64,000 nucleotides of DNA. Source: Closterium sp. Naga37s-1. Lineage: Eukaryota; Streptophyta; Zygnematophyceae; Desmidiales; Closteriaceae. Of the stretch, positions 21,901-31,315 are shown in pieces; position 1 is the first letter of the stretch; every line of letters begins with the position of its first letter. The stretch is taken from contig CANJKZ010001038.1 of the NCBI GenBank assembly GCA_947471745.1, positions 248,001-312,000 of the forward strand. The letters run 5' to 3'. The translations under genes were made by a program, and so were the position numbers. The notes below the pieces were generated by a model. It was not told the origin of the DNA. It made no database searches and saw nothing but the letters and a program-made list of their open reading frames with translations.

Positions 21901-24900
21901 CTGAAGGGGCAGGACCCTGAGGGGGGAGGGGGTCTACCGGGGGGGGACCTGGCACAAGGAAGAGCGGTGGCGGGGGGAGGGACGGAGTGCGGTAGGGGAA
22001 GAGGCGGTAGTAGGGGACCGACTCGTCAAACGTGACGTCCTGGGAGGACAGAACACGGCGAGAGGTGGGGTGGTAGAACTGCCACCCTGGCGCGTCAGGG
22101 GGGAAGCCAAGGAAGACGCAAGGAGCAGCACGAGGGGACAGCTTGTCCGCAGACAAGTCGCGGACAAACGCCCGAGATCCCCAAACACGGAACGCAGACG
22201 CATCGCCAACCTTCCCCGTCCACAGCAAAGCTGGGGAGGTCTCCGGCATGGAGACCCTGGTGTGAAGGTTGATCTGATGCGCCGCGTACCGAACCGCAAA
22301 CGGCCACAGAAAATGGGGGGCAGCCGCATGCATCATGGACGTACGGGCGACGTCCATGACCATGCCAATGCGGCGCTCAGCAATCCCATTTTGCTGTGGA
22401 GAGTCCGGAAGCGTGAACGTCTGGCGGATGCCTCGTGCACGACAGTAGGCTCGCAGAAGGCCAGAGGAGAACTCTCCACCTCTGTCGGAGTGCAGACGCA
22501 GAACAGGAAAGTCCGAGCCGAAGCTCTGCCTGAGCTGGAGACGAGCTGCGCGGATCCAGTCGATCAACACCTCAGTGACATCACCCTTGCTGCGCAAGGG
22601 GAAGACTGTGGTGTAACGCGAGTAGTCGTCAACCACCAGCAGGAAGTAGCGCTCGTGACCCTGTCCACGGACGCGGGCCGGGCCCCACACGTCCATGTGA
22701 AGCGTCTGCAGCGGGGCCTCTGTCGGAGGAAACTGGGAGGAGTGAGGGGCAGCCCGCTGCCGCCCCTCGACACAAGGGACGCAGGTAGGGCCGGGCCCTG
22801 GAGGAAGGGGAGGGAGGGACCGGGGAAGACCAGAGACAAGGACACGGGAGGCCATGCCTCGGAGACGAAGCAGGGAGGGGTGACCAAGGCGGTGGTGCCA
22901 GAGGAGAGTCTCGTGCGACAGGAGGCGACACGAACAGGGGGCAGACTCAGGACCAGACCTGGACGCTGCAGCAAACACCTGACCCGACGCAGCTACCTGA
23001 CCAGACGCAGTGACTGGAGGAGACGCAGTGGTCAGTGTGTACAGGCTCGACCCCGGCCAACGTGTAAACGTGGCCAGGTGTCGGCCTGTCCGAGCGTCCG
23101 TGCAGTGGGTCACCCGCTGACTCGCAGGAGTGAACTGGTGAACCCCCGCATCCTGTAGGTCAGCACCACTCACCAAGTTCGTAGAGAACGAGGGGAGGTA
23201 AAGACCAGACAGGGTGCCAGAGGGGGCCGCCGGACACGGGAGGACAGTGGAGAAGTGAGCAAGGACAGGACCCCCAAAGGGGTCTGCCAGAGAGACTGCA
23301 ACTGGCCGGCCAAGCGGCGTGAGTGTGGTGCGGTCTCGAAAGAAGGAGCGAGAAGCCCCCGAGTCAAGGGTGAAGGTGTGGGAGGCCGAAGCCGACGCAG
23401 TACCTGAGAGAGCAGACTCACCAGCACCTGAGGGAGCAGACGCACGAGCACCTAGAGCAGCAGCCTCGCTAGCACCTAGAGCAGCAGCCTCACCAGTACC
23501 TAGAGCAGCAGTCTCAATGCCCGGGTCGGGCGGAAAACACCGGTAACAGTCACCCTCATCACTAATAGTCACAGCATACATGGCAGCAAGAATAGCATCA
23601 AAGTCAAGGTCAAAGACAGCTACACCCGCCCTAGACAGCTCGCCCCAGCGGGGGATCTCAGTGGCCTCAGGGAACTGGTGACACCAAGCGTCCGTCAGGC
23701 GGCCAAAGCAGCGCTGGGTGGAGTGCGCACCCCCGCACTGCTCACCCGCGCGGTCGCCGGTGCGTAGGACGTAGGTGCACGGACCAGTACCCCCACCCCG
23801 CTGGCGTGCAGCGTACCACTCACGGAGCTGCTGAGGGGGGGGGATGTCACGAGTGCGCTGCTGCCGCTGCTGCTGCTGCTGCTGGCGCTGACCACCACCG
23901 GAGCCGACCCTCTGCGCAGCGCCACCCCGACCAGCTCCACCTCCTCCTCCGCCGCCTCCTCCACCGCCGCCACCTCCGCCACCTCCGCTCCCACCGCCAC
24001 CGCCGCCGCCGCCTCCGCCTCCACTGCCGCCACCGACACCTCCACCCCCGCCACCACTCCCACCACCACCCCCACCCCCTCCACTGCCGCCACCGCCACC
24101 TCCGCCACCCCCGCCAGCCCCTCCAGCACCCTTGCCCCCCTTGCCCTTGCCGGTGCGGCGTCTCCCGCTCGGGGCAGACGCAGCGCCGACCGACTCGAAA
24201 CCAACGAGGTCGGCCGCAGCAGCAGAGGCAACAGAGGGCAAAAGGGGGGAGGGGGAACACCCCTCGAAGACGGGGGTGCGAGGGTCACCACGAGAGGCTC
24301 CTACAGCGACTATGCTCTTCTCTGCTGCTAGGAGGGCCTTCTCGAGGAGGTCAACGGTGAGAGTGGTGGGGCAAACTGAGAGGAAGTGGTCCCTGACTAC
24401 GCGAAGGGAGTCAGGGAGCCGGGTGACTATGTAGTAGAGGGTGATGTACATGGGGGGGGGGTTCTTGGCACAGAACTCAGCAGGAAGCGCAGCGCGGTAG
24501 CGAGTGTCACTAGTGCGGAGGTGCGTAATGAGGTCTGCGACTGTGGGAAAGGCAGCAAGGTCAGGGAAGAGGTACGGTAGCATGAGGCGGCTCAGTGCAG
24601 CAGTGGCAGGGGAGGAGTAGCGCGCAACTACAGCGTCGTACAAGGTGTGAGCACTCTTGTACTGGCTAAAGTGCGCACGCTCAGAGGTAGGCAGGTGGCG
24701 ACGCACAGCTAGACGTGCAGCAGCATCGCGTGTGGCCCACTGTGAGCGAACAGTGGCGTCGGCATCAGCAGCAAGGGCAGGAGAGGCACCAGAGGTGAGG
24801 TCAAAGAGGGAGAGACCGTCTGCCCTATCGCACTGTAGGAAAAGCTGCAGGTCATCTACCCAGACGTCAAAGTCAATGGCCCGACCCTCAGCGTCAAAAG

Positions 24901-24922
24901 CGAGGACACTAGGGGTAGCCAT
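18944..24922 (-). CDS. Element C Gag-Pol polyprotein, 1992 aa
   Basis: A single frame encodes all retroelement functions. Gag N-terminal domain, residues 1-230; Gly/Arg-rich putative RNA-binding stretch, about 250-345; LREWY motif about 365; long zinc knuckle Cys382, Cys396, His400, Cys405; protease DSGAS with Asp520; HHRLGH motif; integrase triad Asp744, Asp813, Glu849 (exactly DD35E); Pro/Gly/Glu-rich linker with a second LREWF motif about 1132; RT YVDD 1666-1669; RNase H about 1830-1950; end near LTKALAPCDHQRF. The ATG at 24922 starts the conserved MA(T/S/A)P(S/T/N)VL Gag opening shared with D, E and F. No frameshift or stop is present, unlike all its relatives except G. The linker varies most between copies. 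Products would assemble cytoplasmic particles and integrate cDNA in the nucleus. Confidence 0.95.
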   Translation of the reverse strand: MATPSVLAFDAEGRAIDFDVWVDDLQLFLQCDRADGLSLFDLTSGASPALAADADATVRSQWATRDAAARLAVRRHLPTSERAHFSQYKSAHTLYDAVVARYSSPATAALSRLMLPYLFPDLAAFPTVADLITHLRTSDTRYRAALPAEFCAKNPPPMYITLYYIVTRLPDSLRVVRDHFLSVCPTTLTVDLLEKALLAAEKSIVAVGASRGDPRTPVFEGCSPSPLLPSVASAAAADLVGFESVGAASAPSGRRRTGKGKGGKGAGGAGGGGGGGGGGSGGGGGGGGSGGGGGGVGGGSGGGGGGGGGGGSGGGGGGGGGGGGGGGGGAGRGGAAQRVGSGGGQRQQQQQQRQQRTRDIPPPQQLREWYAARQRGGGTGPCTYVLRTGDRAGEQCGGAHSTQRCFGRLTDAWCHQFPEATEIPRWGELSRAGVAVFDLDFDAILAAMYAVTISDEGDCYRCFPPDPGIETAALGTGEAAALGASEAAALGARASAPSGAGESALSGTASASASHTFTLDSGASRSFFRDRTTLTPLGRPVAVSLADPFGGPVLAHFSTVLPCPAAPSGTLSGLYLPSFSTNLVSGADLQDAGVHQFTPASQRVTHCTDARTGRHLATFTRWPGSSLYTLTTASPPVTASGQVAASGQVFAAASRSGPESAPCSCRLLSHETLLWHHRLGHPSLLRLRGMASRVLVSGLPRSLPPLPPGPGPTCVPCVEGRQRAAPHSSQFPPTEAPLQTLHMDVWGPARVRGQGHERYFLLVVDDYSRYTTVFPLRSKGDVTEVLIDWIRAARLQLRQSFGSDFPVLRLHSDRGGEFSSGLLRAYCRARGIRQTFTLPDSPQQNGIAERRIGMVMDVARTSMMHAAAPHFLWPFAVRYAAHQINLHTRVSMPETSPALLWTGKVGDASAFRVWGSRAFVRDLSADKLSPRAAPCVFLGFPPDAPGWQFYHPTSRRVLSSQDVTFDESVPYYRLFPYRTPSLPPPPLFLVPGPPPVDPLPPQGPAPSGVSQVDAVEPVEVTGDSGAAEGAEPGGADSGGAERVGATPGGAEPEDTTPGGAEPGGAEPGGATTGGAEPGGAEPGGAEPGGATPGGAEPGGAEPEGAGPARVASGGAEPGGSLGASSRREPLSPQELREWFARRWRRAPGAGGSSAAEGAGAAGPGGARTGSTGAAGPAGTTGAGAAEGVGAEATAVGPGGGPAGGATGAAGGTGAGGAAGAGAAAGGTGAVPVVSGVAARPRPYFVPLLQQVLGLPPSTGPPPPLECPQPVPSQLQLQPASPLPAPSPYTGPTGGLAERREPASRPASPVRLARTSGRGSRQRPPPVPGTHRMSLRPSTAPLRAPLPSPPESSLPALPDPESDSLRAASPTVTRLLATVVTDPSFESTAASALVAELVHFAARCRLDYAASLVVESESVCPPSVGGECALGTDVLEDRQEEFQCLAAASPHLVSVLLTPEGDPDALDIPTPRSYAEAIEGPYSSQWQAAMDTEMASWKSTGTYIDEVPPPGANIVSGMWIFRVKRPPGSPPVFKARYVARGFSQRQGVDYFQTFSPTPKMTTLRVLLHIAAHRDYELHSLDFSTAFLQGSLHEEIWLRRPPGFTGSFPPGTQWSLRRPVYGLRQAPREWHDTLRTTLAALGFAPSTADPSLFLRTDTSLPPFYILVYVDDLVFATADTAGLAHVKSELQKRHTCTDLGGLRSYLGLQITRDRARRTITLTQSHMVQQVLQRFGFTYSSPQATPLPTRHSLSALPSDESVESSGPYPELVGCLMYLMTCTRPDLAYPLSILARYVAPGRHRPEHMAAAKRVLRYLCSTSGMGLVLGGQSPVVLTGHADASWADDQATQRSSQGYTFSLGSGSVSWRATRSSSVLGSSCEAEIYAGAMAAQELRWLTYLQTDLGEPPRSPPVLYVDNKAMLALCREQRLEHRTKHIALRYFLARELQQRGQLRLAYVASQANTADIFTKALAPCDHQRFCTQLGLVPTLPHLLTP
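21260..21870 (-). repeat. Repeat-coded IN-RT linker of C
   Basis: 15-bp GCTCAGCACCCCCAG-type units (21600-21850) encode a GGAEP-like repeat, and 21260-21440 encodes an Ala/Gly-rich stretch. The repeat is in phase with codons, so length changes keep the frame. Similar linkers exist at 14520-15230 (A), 36050-36610 (D), 52630-53370 (F) and 59760-60390 (E). Confidence 0.8.
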
Positions 24923-24979
24923 GACAGCAGTAGACTAGCAGCGCGAACAGTAGGGTAAGGGCAGTGCAGTGACAGAGGC

Positions 24980-25740
24980 GCTGCTCTTACCGGACAGGGC
25001 GGCTCGAGCGGCTCGGCGGGTCGGCAACTCGGCGGCTCGGGCGGCTCGGGCGGCTCGGCGGTACGGCGGCTCGGCGACTCGGCGGCTCGGGCGGCTCGGG
25101 CGGCTCGGCGGTACGGCGGCTCGGCAGCAACTGCAGCTCGGCGGCTCGGCGACCCGGCGGCTCGGGCGGCTCAGGTGGCGCGGCGGCTCGGGCGGCTCTG
25201 GTGGATCGGGCGGCTCGGCAGTAGCTCGGCGGCGCCGGCGGCTCGGTGGTGACGGCGGGGCCGCGTGGGGACGGCGGCGGGGCCGGGTGGAGCGGCGGCG
25301 GGGCTGGGTGGAGCGGCGTCGGGGCCGGGTGGAGCGGCGTCGGGGCCGGGTGGAGCGGCGTCGGGGCCAGTAGAGGCGGCGCCGGGGCCGGGAAGGGCAG
25401 CTCCGGGGCCGCAGGGGTAGGCGACGGGGCCAGCAGAGGCAGCGCCGAGGCAGGGAAGGGCGGCGCCGGGGCCGCAGGGGTAGGCGACGGGGCCGCGAGG
25501 ACGGCTAGGAGAGGGGGGTCGCGAGGGCGGCTTGAAGAGGCCGCGAGGGCGGCTAGAAAGGGCCGCGAGGGCGGCGTGAAAGGGCCGCGAGGGCGGCGCG
25601 ACAAGAAGGAGCCGCGAGGGCGGCGGATCGGGGCCGCGAGGGCGGCGCGACGCGGCCGCTAGGGCGGCGCGACGTGCAGGGGCCGCGAGGGCGACGCGAC
25701 GGGGCCGCAGGCGCGACGCGACGGGGCCACTAAGGATCGA
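24980..25740. repeat. Element C GC-rich leader repeats
   Basis: Units such as GGCGGCTCGGGCGGCTCGG (24995-25240) and 21-bp GGAGCGGCGTCGGGGCC-type units (25270-25370), then GGGCCGCGAGGGCGGC-type units to about 25700. They lie between PBS and gag ATG. Each relative has its own unrelated repeat set in the same place. Confidence 0.8.
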
Positions 25741-25830
25741 GAGAGGGGAGCGCGACTCGGGCAGTGTAGAGCGCGCTCCGGGCAGGAAAAAAAAAGGTGG
25801 TGGGCCCTAGGAACAGTTCCCACAGGGGAA

Positions 25831-25844
25831 CCTGCTCGATACCA
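25831..25844 (-). promoter_or_regulatory. Element C primer-binding site
   Basis: The coding strand reads TGGTATCGAGCAGG immediately after the 5' LTR. This is close to the TGGTATCAGAGC site complementary to plant initiator-Met tRNA. Confidence 0.75.
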
Positions 25845-25969
25845 TGAGAAACTGAACGAGAATGAATTGACTAAGGGAAAGTTGGGTACAAATGTAAACC
25901 CTAGAAAACTGTACCCCATATGTGCTACCCCACTATAGCCTACAGTAGCTATGTCATATAAATCTGACA
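25845..25969 (-). repeat. Element C 5' LTR
   Basis: 125 bp; partner of 18612-18736. The promoter for the element should lie here, but I see no certain TATA box. Confidence 0.95.
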
Positions 25970-25974
25970 CGCAC

Positions 25975-26102
25975 GAGGGCGCACGAGCAGAGAAAGGCGC
26001 ACGAGGGCGCACGTAAGGTAGGGCGCACGAGGGCGCTTCTAGCGGAATAGTGGGCCCGTAGTAGAAAGCGGTCCTAGGTGGCAACCTAGGCTCGTGATAC
26101 CA
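25975..26102 (-). promoter_or_regulatory. Element A leader remnant with PBS
   Basis: TGGTATCACGAG (26091-26102, coding strand) follows A's 5' LTR and resembles the initiator-Met site. The following leader holds three GCGCCCTCGTGCGC motifs. C inserted in the last of these; E and F have the same motif at the same distance from their PBS. Confidence 0.7.
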
Positions 26103-26230
26103 TGTCAGAATGAACAAGGGTGATTGAACTAACAAGATTGGGAGTACAAGTAGGAAACCCTAGAATGTTGTACCCCCTAAGGCTAAACCCACTATAGCCT
26201 ACAGAATATAAACATATACAATGTTTGACA
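26103..26230 (-). repeat. Element A 5' LTR
   Basis: 128 bp; matches 11781-11908 except at four sites. It abuts element B's pol at 26231. Confidence 0.95.
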
Positions 26231-26970
26231 GGCAGCACCTTAGTCAGAAAATCCGCTGGCTGCTCCTGTGTTCCCACGTGCACGAAGGTGAATGCCTTTT
26301 TCTGTAGCTGCTCCCTTACCCAATGGTACCTCACATTCATGTGTTTCGTGCGCCCATGCCAGTTGTCGTTTCGTGCGAGGTCAATCGCCAATTTGCTGTC
26401 CGATTTGATCGCTGTAGGTCCTTTCACTTTGACCCCTATCTCTTGAAGTAGACGCCTCAGCCACACGCCCTCTTGGCATGCATAAAACAGCGCCATGTAT
26501 TCAGCTTCCGCGCTAGACAGAGCCACATCGGTGAGCTTCTTGGCTTGCCACATGATTGCCGTTCCACCAAGGAGGTAGACATAGCCATAGGCCCCCCTCC
26601 CATCCTTCTTGTCTGATCCATGTGAGGCGTCAGCGTACCCCACTAGCTCTAGAATCTCCTCTCCTTCAAACAGCAGCCCCTCATTATCCCGTTGCAAGAG
26701 GTAAGTGATGGTCCGCTCCATTTCCTTCCACTTGCGTCCCTCGGTATGCAACAATTTCTGTCCAAGAAAGCTTGCATAGGCCACATCAACCCGTGTGCAT
26801 AACACCGGGTACATGACTGAGCCTACCATGGATTGGTAAGCTTTCAGTGCTCTCTCCTTGCTGCCCCATGCCTCGATTTCTGCTCCCATATCGACCTCCT
26901 TGTTCGCAAGGCTGCTGAGAGGCGTTGTCACTGGTTTGGTCTTGCATTGCCCCCCAAACCTCTCCCGCAA
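26231..26970 (-). pseudogene. Element B RNase H region
   Basis: Carries YADASHGSD, SSAEAEYMAL and SDSKLAIDLA, the copia RNase H signatures, and the connecting region from RT. It ends at ADFLTKVLP where A is inserted; the missing tail is at 11577-11780. A frameshift near 26970 separates it from RT. Confidence 0.85.
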
Positions 26971-27721
26971 CCTCTGAAAATACCTTTTTCTGGTACAGCA
27001 GCAACTTCTTCTCCTCCCTATTTCTCTCCAGGTTTATTCCAAGGAAGAGAGTGGTCCTTGGAATCTTCTTCACCTGAAATGCAGCTGCGAGGTGAGTGCA
27101 CACCTCCTCCACTTTCTCCTCCTTTGCTCCAGCCACTAGGATATCATCCATGTAGAGGAGCAGGAACACCTTGCTCTCCCCTTCTCCCTTCTAGTAGAAT
27201 GCACGGTCACATAGGCTCTTGACAAACCCTCCCTTTTCCAGTTGCGCATCCATAGCTAGATACCACTCCCGTGGGCTTTGCTTCAGCCCACAAAGTGCTT
27301 TTATGAGCTTGCACTTTCTGTCCGTGCCGTCCTCACACCCCGGTGGCTGATTCATGTAGATAGGCTCCTTCAAAATGCCATAGAGAAAGGCATTTTTTAT
27401 ATCCAGCTGCACCATGAAGTAACCACGTGCCGTCACCACCTTGAGCATTATCCTTGCCGTTGTTAACTTGCTCACGGGTGCGTAGATTTGGTCAAAGTCC
27501 TCTCCTTCCACCTGAGTGTAGCCTTTAGCGACAAGTCGTGCCTTGAACCGCTCAAGTTGACCCATGTCTCCCAATTTGATCTTGAAAATCCAGAGCACCC
27601 CCACTGGTTTCCTCCCTTCGGGCATGTTCACAAGCTCCCATGTCCCCCTTTCAGCCAAGGTATCAAGTTCCTCTTGGATTGCAGCCCTCCATTCCTCTTT
27701 GTTGGGCCCGAACAGCTTCAA
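26971..27721 (-). pseudogene. Element B reverse transcriptase
   Basis: Split into 27191-27721 (WELVNMPEGR through LKQSPREWY) and 26786-27169, which holds YMDD at about 27143-27154. An in-frame TAG near 27190 breaks the domain. YMDD, rather than the YVDD seen in the other elements, supports a different lineage. Confidence 0.85.
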
Positions 27722-28580
27722 TGGGGAGAGGCTCGGTGGGCAGCTTGTAGCTTTCCACCTTCCCCTTTGAGAGTAATGCCGTTGCCGTGGTGGTGAGGAG
27801 GAGGTGAGTGTGAATGTCTTTGCAGCAGGTCAGAAGCATTTGGGCATACTTGGGATTGGGTTTCTTAACCCATTTCCCTTTGCCCATCTCCTCATTCTCA
27901 TTTTCAGCTCCACCTTTTTCTGCTGCTGCACTATCATCCGCTCCTTGTGGCACGGTAGTTCCACCAATATCCCTTCCAAGGATGATCGCACCGTCCGCAA
28001 GTAGGTCTTCAATCTCTGCTACCGCCTTTTCATTGTTCCCCATGTCAATGATTCGCCATGGGTCGGAGAAGCCCGTGCTAGCAGATTCAGCCACACTCTC
28101 CTCTACATCAGAATTTCAGCTTCTTCCTTACCGGCTGTATCCGTTGAGTTGTCACCAGCCTCTGTCCCCTTATCTTGTTCGTGTTCACTTTCTTCCATGG
28201 CAGTTGAAGGTGAGGGCAGCTCCGGAACCTCCCACACCCAATCAAATCCCGGTGTGGTGTGGTCTTCGTAGTCCTCATTGTCACCGCAGTCATTGGCTGC
28301 CCCTATCCCCTCTTTCTCACTCCCATTAATCATTTCCTCCACTGGAGTTGGTGATGTTGCCGCCTCCTTTGTCACAGCTCCTTGTTTCCATCCCTTCCAC
28401 TCCAAGTAGAAAGCACGTTCGTAGAAGGTGACATCTCTGGTTGCCGTGACTTTCCCGGTCTCCACGTCGCGTATTACCCGCCCTTTGCTTTCAGGGCAGA
28501 TTCCCAAGTGAATCCCCCACGTGGTCTTTGGAAGTAGCTTATGATCAGGCCCCGCCGTCTCTCGGTATTGCGTCATGCAG
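27722..28580 (-). pseudogene. Element B IN-RT linker
   Basis: Acidic, Ser/Glu-rich linker sequence read in at least two frames (27663-28094 and 28103-28576). The upstream part contains the integrase C-terminal motif around VTATRDVTFYERAF. Typical for the variable copia linker; several frame changes. Confidence 0.7.
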
Positions 28581-29260
28581 CCCCAAACACATAAAAAAAT
28601 CCAGATTCGGCTTCCTCTCGTGAGGGGTAATGTCCGCCGCTAGTCCCTTTGTCGGTAGCAGGTTTTCCAGCCAACATGCCATGCCCAGCGCATCTCCCCG
28701 GTAGTGAAGGGGCAGGTTGCTATCCGCGAGCAAGCTCCTCACGCCCTCCAGCAGTGATCGGTTCACCCGCTCTGCTATGCTATTGTGTTGGGGAGTGTAC
28801 GGGACCGTGAGCTGCCTTCGAATGCCCTTTGATTTTAGCTACGTGTTGAACTCGGCGTTAACGAATTCTCCCCCATTGTCCGTGCGCAACACCTTCAACT
28901 TCTTGCCGCTTTGCCTTTCCACTCCCGCCTTGTAATCAAGGAAGCTCGTGTAGACTTCTGACTTCTTCTTAATTTCAGTCACCCACGTGTGTCGTGTGCC
29001 AAGGTCGGTGAAGGTAACGAAATACTTGCTGCCATGTCGTGAAGCCACTCGCATTGGCCCACATACGTCGGCTGCCACAATAGCCAACGTCTCGTATGGC
29101 TCACGAGCTCCATGCTTGGGATGTGGTGCCTTTGTTGCCTTTGCTTCCACGCATGAGCTGCACTTCAGATTTTCCTCTCCACCCTCAGCTACCTTCACTC
29201 CCGCTGCCATGTTTTTCTTGACCAGCTCCTTGATTCGGGTGTGACCAGCGTGCCCCATCC
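28545..29260 (-). pseudogene. Element B integrase
   Basis: 28839-29258 shows the GHAGHTRIKEL...CSSC zinc-binding N-terminus, the first Asp in AADVCG and the second in TDNGGEF. A stop follows; the Glu-bearing segment (SIAERVNRSLLEG) continues at 28545-28766 up to 28800. Broken but complete in domain content. Confidence 0.8.
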
Positions 29261-29306
29261 TACGATGCAGCAGGTTGATGTCGTACAGCCCTTGCTTGCG
29301 TGATCC

Positions 29307-29775
29307 TTATGCTATCACCTTCCAATCCGAGCCAAACACCCATAGGCAGCCCTTGTCATTGAAGGTTTTGCATCCACCGCTGTCCAACTGCAATTGGCTT
29401 ATGAGGTTGAGCGTGAGCTTGTCCACCAGCAACACGTTGTCCAGCTTCACCTCGCCATAATCACTTTGCAGCACTAGGTCACCTTCCCCTTTCACAGGAA
29501 GTTTCCCTTCATCTCCCAACAGCACGTACGGGATCATTGATGCTCTGAAATTTTGCAGCCACTCTTTCCGATTGGTCATGTGTTGGGTACATCTACTATC
29601 CATGTACCACTCCTTCCCTTTGAGGCCCTTTGCAAGCAGGCATGCGCCGGATGCTCTTGCAACATTGGCCTTGTGGGCTCCCCCGAGGATGACGTCGTCG
29701 TCGCTGGTTTCTGCTTCGGTGGCGTTGATCTTCGCGGGTACGTGATTCTTTTGCTGCTGCTGCCCTCCCCTGAAC
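29307..29775 (-). pseudogene. Element B protease region
   Basis: The frame contains YMDSRCTQHMTNR, the copia protease site, with Arg replacing the usual Gly of DSGCT. It continues to LTLNLISQLQLD and stops near 29307 before the integrase. The Gly to Arg change would probably inactivate the protease. Confidence 0.75.
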
Positions 29776-30706
29776 CTCTTGCTGGCCGGGTTGTTGTAGC
29801 CTTGTGCCCAAACTTTCTGCAATGGTTGCAATTTCCTCCAAATCCGCCTCTCGGTCGTTGTCCTTCTCCGCTTGCTCCTGCTGCCTTTCCTTTGAAATTC
29901 TTGCTTCTTGGGTTGGAGTAACACTCGGCAGCCTTGTGCCCTTTCTTCCCACAGTGGAAGCAAGCTCCAAATGCTTTTCCTGCCCCGGTTGCGTTCAACA
30001 TTGCAGGTTTTTCGTTGCTGAAGTTTTCCGGCAGCGCCTCCCTTCGCTCTTCCTCCGTGCGTACAAGCGCCACGTCTTGAAGGGACTCCACTAAGTCCGT
30101 CATGTCCGTCGGGCGTCGGCAGGCCAGCATCCTCTTCTCTGCTGCCCATGTTTTCGGTAGGCCGCCAATGATGTAGCTCATCATTTGCTTCTCCGATTCG
30201 GAAACTCCCATAGCCGTCAAGTCATCGTTATAGCCTTTGGCACGCCCCACATAGTCCACCACCGTCTCGAAAGGTTCCATGGCCAGCAGTATGAGTTTCA
30301 TCCTCACTGCTGCCATTTTTGCCTCGCTTTTCTTGAGGTACACTCTTTCCATGTACCCCCACGCCTTCTCTGCTGCGTTGTACCGAATGGCAGAGTTGAA
30401 AGAAAGCTTGTTGGCTTCTTTTCTTGAAAGCTTTTTTCTCTTGTGTGGTTGCAAGTGCAGGTCCATCTTCCTCCGTCACAGCCCCTGGATGTAGAAATGC
30501 CACAAGTCTACCTCCCGGGCGCGCCTCATGAACTTCAGTCGCCATGTGCCGAAGTTCTCACCATTGAAGCGTTGAGCTTCACTCAGGCCAATCGTCGGTT
30601 TGGCCACAATCTGCCCCTTAGCAAGGGCATCAAGTAGACTCTGCAGCTGCGCACCGTCAGTGTTCACTGAAGACCCCGAACTGGTCTCTCCATCTACTTT
30701 CCCCAT
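29576..30706 (-). pseudogene. Element B gag
   Basis: Starts at ATG 30706 (MGKVDGETSS) and is broken near 30470, resuming at 30466. Residues around LSFNSAIRYNAAEKAW match the copia gag fold, and a canonical zinc knuckle CFHCGKKGHKAAEC (C-x2-C-x4-H-x4-C) lies near 29930-29975. This normal knuckle contrasts with the long version in the A/C/D/E/F/G family. Confidence 0.85.
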
Positions 30707-30788
30707 GTCGTTGAATATTCGTTCGTTCCAATTACTCTAAAAACGCCTTCAATGCTATTATAATGAGGCTTGACGCGACAATAACCAA

Positions 30789-30800
30789 GCTCTGATACTA
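30789..30800 (-). promoter_or_regulatory. Element B primer-binding site
   Basis: TAGTATCAGAGC on the coding strand, five bases from the LTR boundary, one base different from the standard initiator-Met site. Confidence 0.7.
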
Positions 30801-30805
30801 GCTCT

Positions 30806-31315
30806 AAGTTTAGGTATAGCCTCTGGCTAGCGTTGAAGATAGTAGATGCTTGGAGAGATTTCTGGTTTTTCAAGACTGATTTCACTCAAAACAGAGAAGT
30901 ACACAAAATGATTCAACACAACACAATTTAAGCATTTCGAAATGGGGTGTGCGCCTCGCGTAACGCGTCATCCGTGTTTCAGCCCGAGTCGCACGTGTAA
31001 CCGAATTTGGTAACCGTTACTAACACCGAACCCTAGTTGTCTCTTCCGCACCGAACACGGTTCGGTTGTGGTTGGACATTTTAGGTTACGGAAATGTCTT
31101 CTCGACATTTCCCGAAACCCACTCTCCCACCATTCCGTTTCTTCCCGCTTTCTTCACGCTTTCCTTCCGTAGCTTCTTAGCATGTAGCCCCACCGTTCTA
31201 GCCGTCGACTCTCCTCCTTAGGTCGACATTTCCACCGCTCCTAATGTTATTATACCGTCCCTCGGTTAGGCACGTATGCCGGTAGACATTAGGGCAGTGG
31301 CGAACCACCCTAACA
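30806..31315 (-). repeat. Element B 5' LTR
   Basis: 510 bp, partner of 11073-11582; same length with about 26 substitutions. Confidence 0.92.

Larger units (their letters stand above)
18612..25969 (-). mobile_element. Element C: intact copia element
   Basis: Two 125-bp LTRs with two differences, flanked by perfect CGCAC duplications (18607-18611 and 25970-25974). Contains PBS, GC-rich leader, one uninterrupted Gag-Pol frame, structured 3' UTR and polypurine tract. It is inserted in A's leader. Everything needed for an autonomous element is visible, so recent or current mobility is plausible; expression cannot be judged from sequence. Confidence 0.95.
11781..26230 (-). mobile_element. Element A: gag-deficient copia, interrupted by C
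   Basis: Bounded by 128-bp LTRs that differ at four sites. The flanks are GGCTG/GGCAG inside B. Removing C leaves about 7.1 kb. Order on the minus strand: LTR, PBS, leader with GCGCCCTCGTGCGCC motifs, about 1.2 kb of GC-rich tandem repeats, Gag knuckle region, protease, integrase, linker, RT, RNase H. The N-terminal Gag domain seen in C, D, E and F is missing. A 109-nt deletion and other frameshifts kill pol. It is younger than B and older than C by LTR divergence. Confidence 0.9.
11073..31315 (-). mobile_element. Element B: copia with 510-bp LTRs, interrupted
   Basis: Two 510-bp LTRs at 11073-11582 and 30806-31315 bound one minus-strand copia element, expanded by the insertion of A and C at 11781-26230. 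Without the insert it is about 5.8 kb. Order: gag with CCHC knuckle, protease, integrase, RT (YMDD), RNase H, the normal Ty1/copia order. The LTRs differ at about 26 sites (about 95% identical), the most of any pair here, so it is the oldest. All its reading frames are broken. No clean 5-bp target duplication is visible. It belongs to a different copia lineage from A/C/D/E/F/G. Confidence 0.9.

Noticed and set aside
23847-24291. Long opposite- and alternative-frame ORFs in the Gly-rich Gag region
   Set aside because: GGN repeats leave all frames open; only the frame continuous with Gag-Pol is supported.
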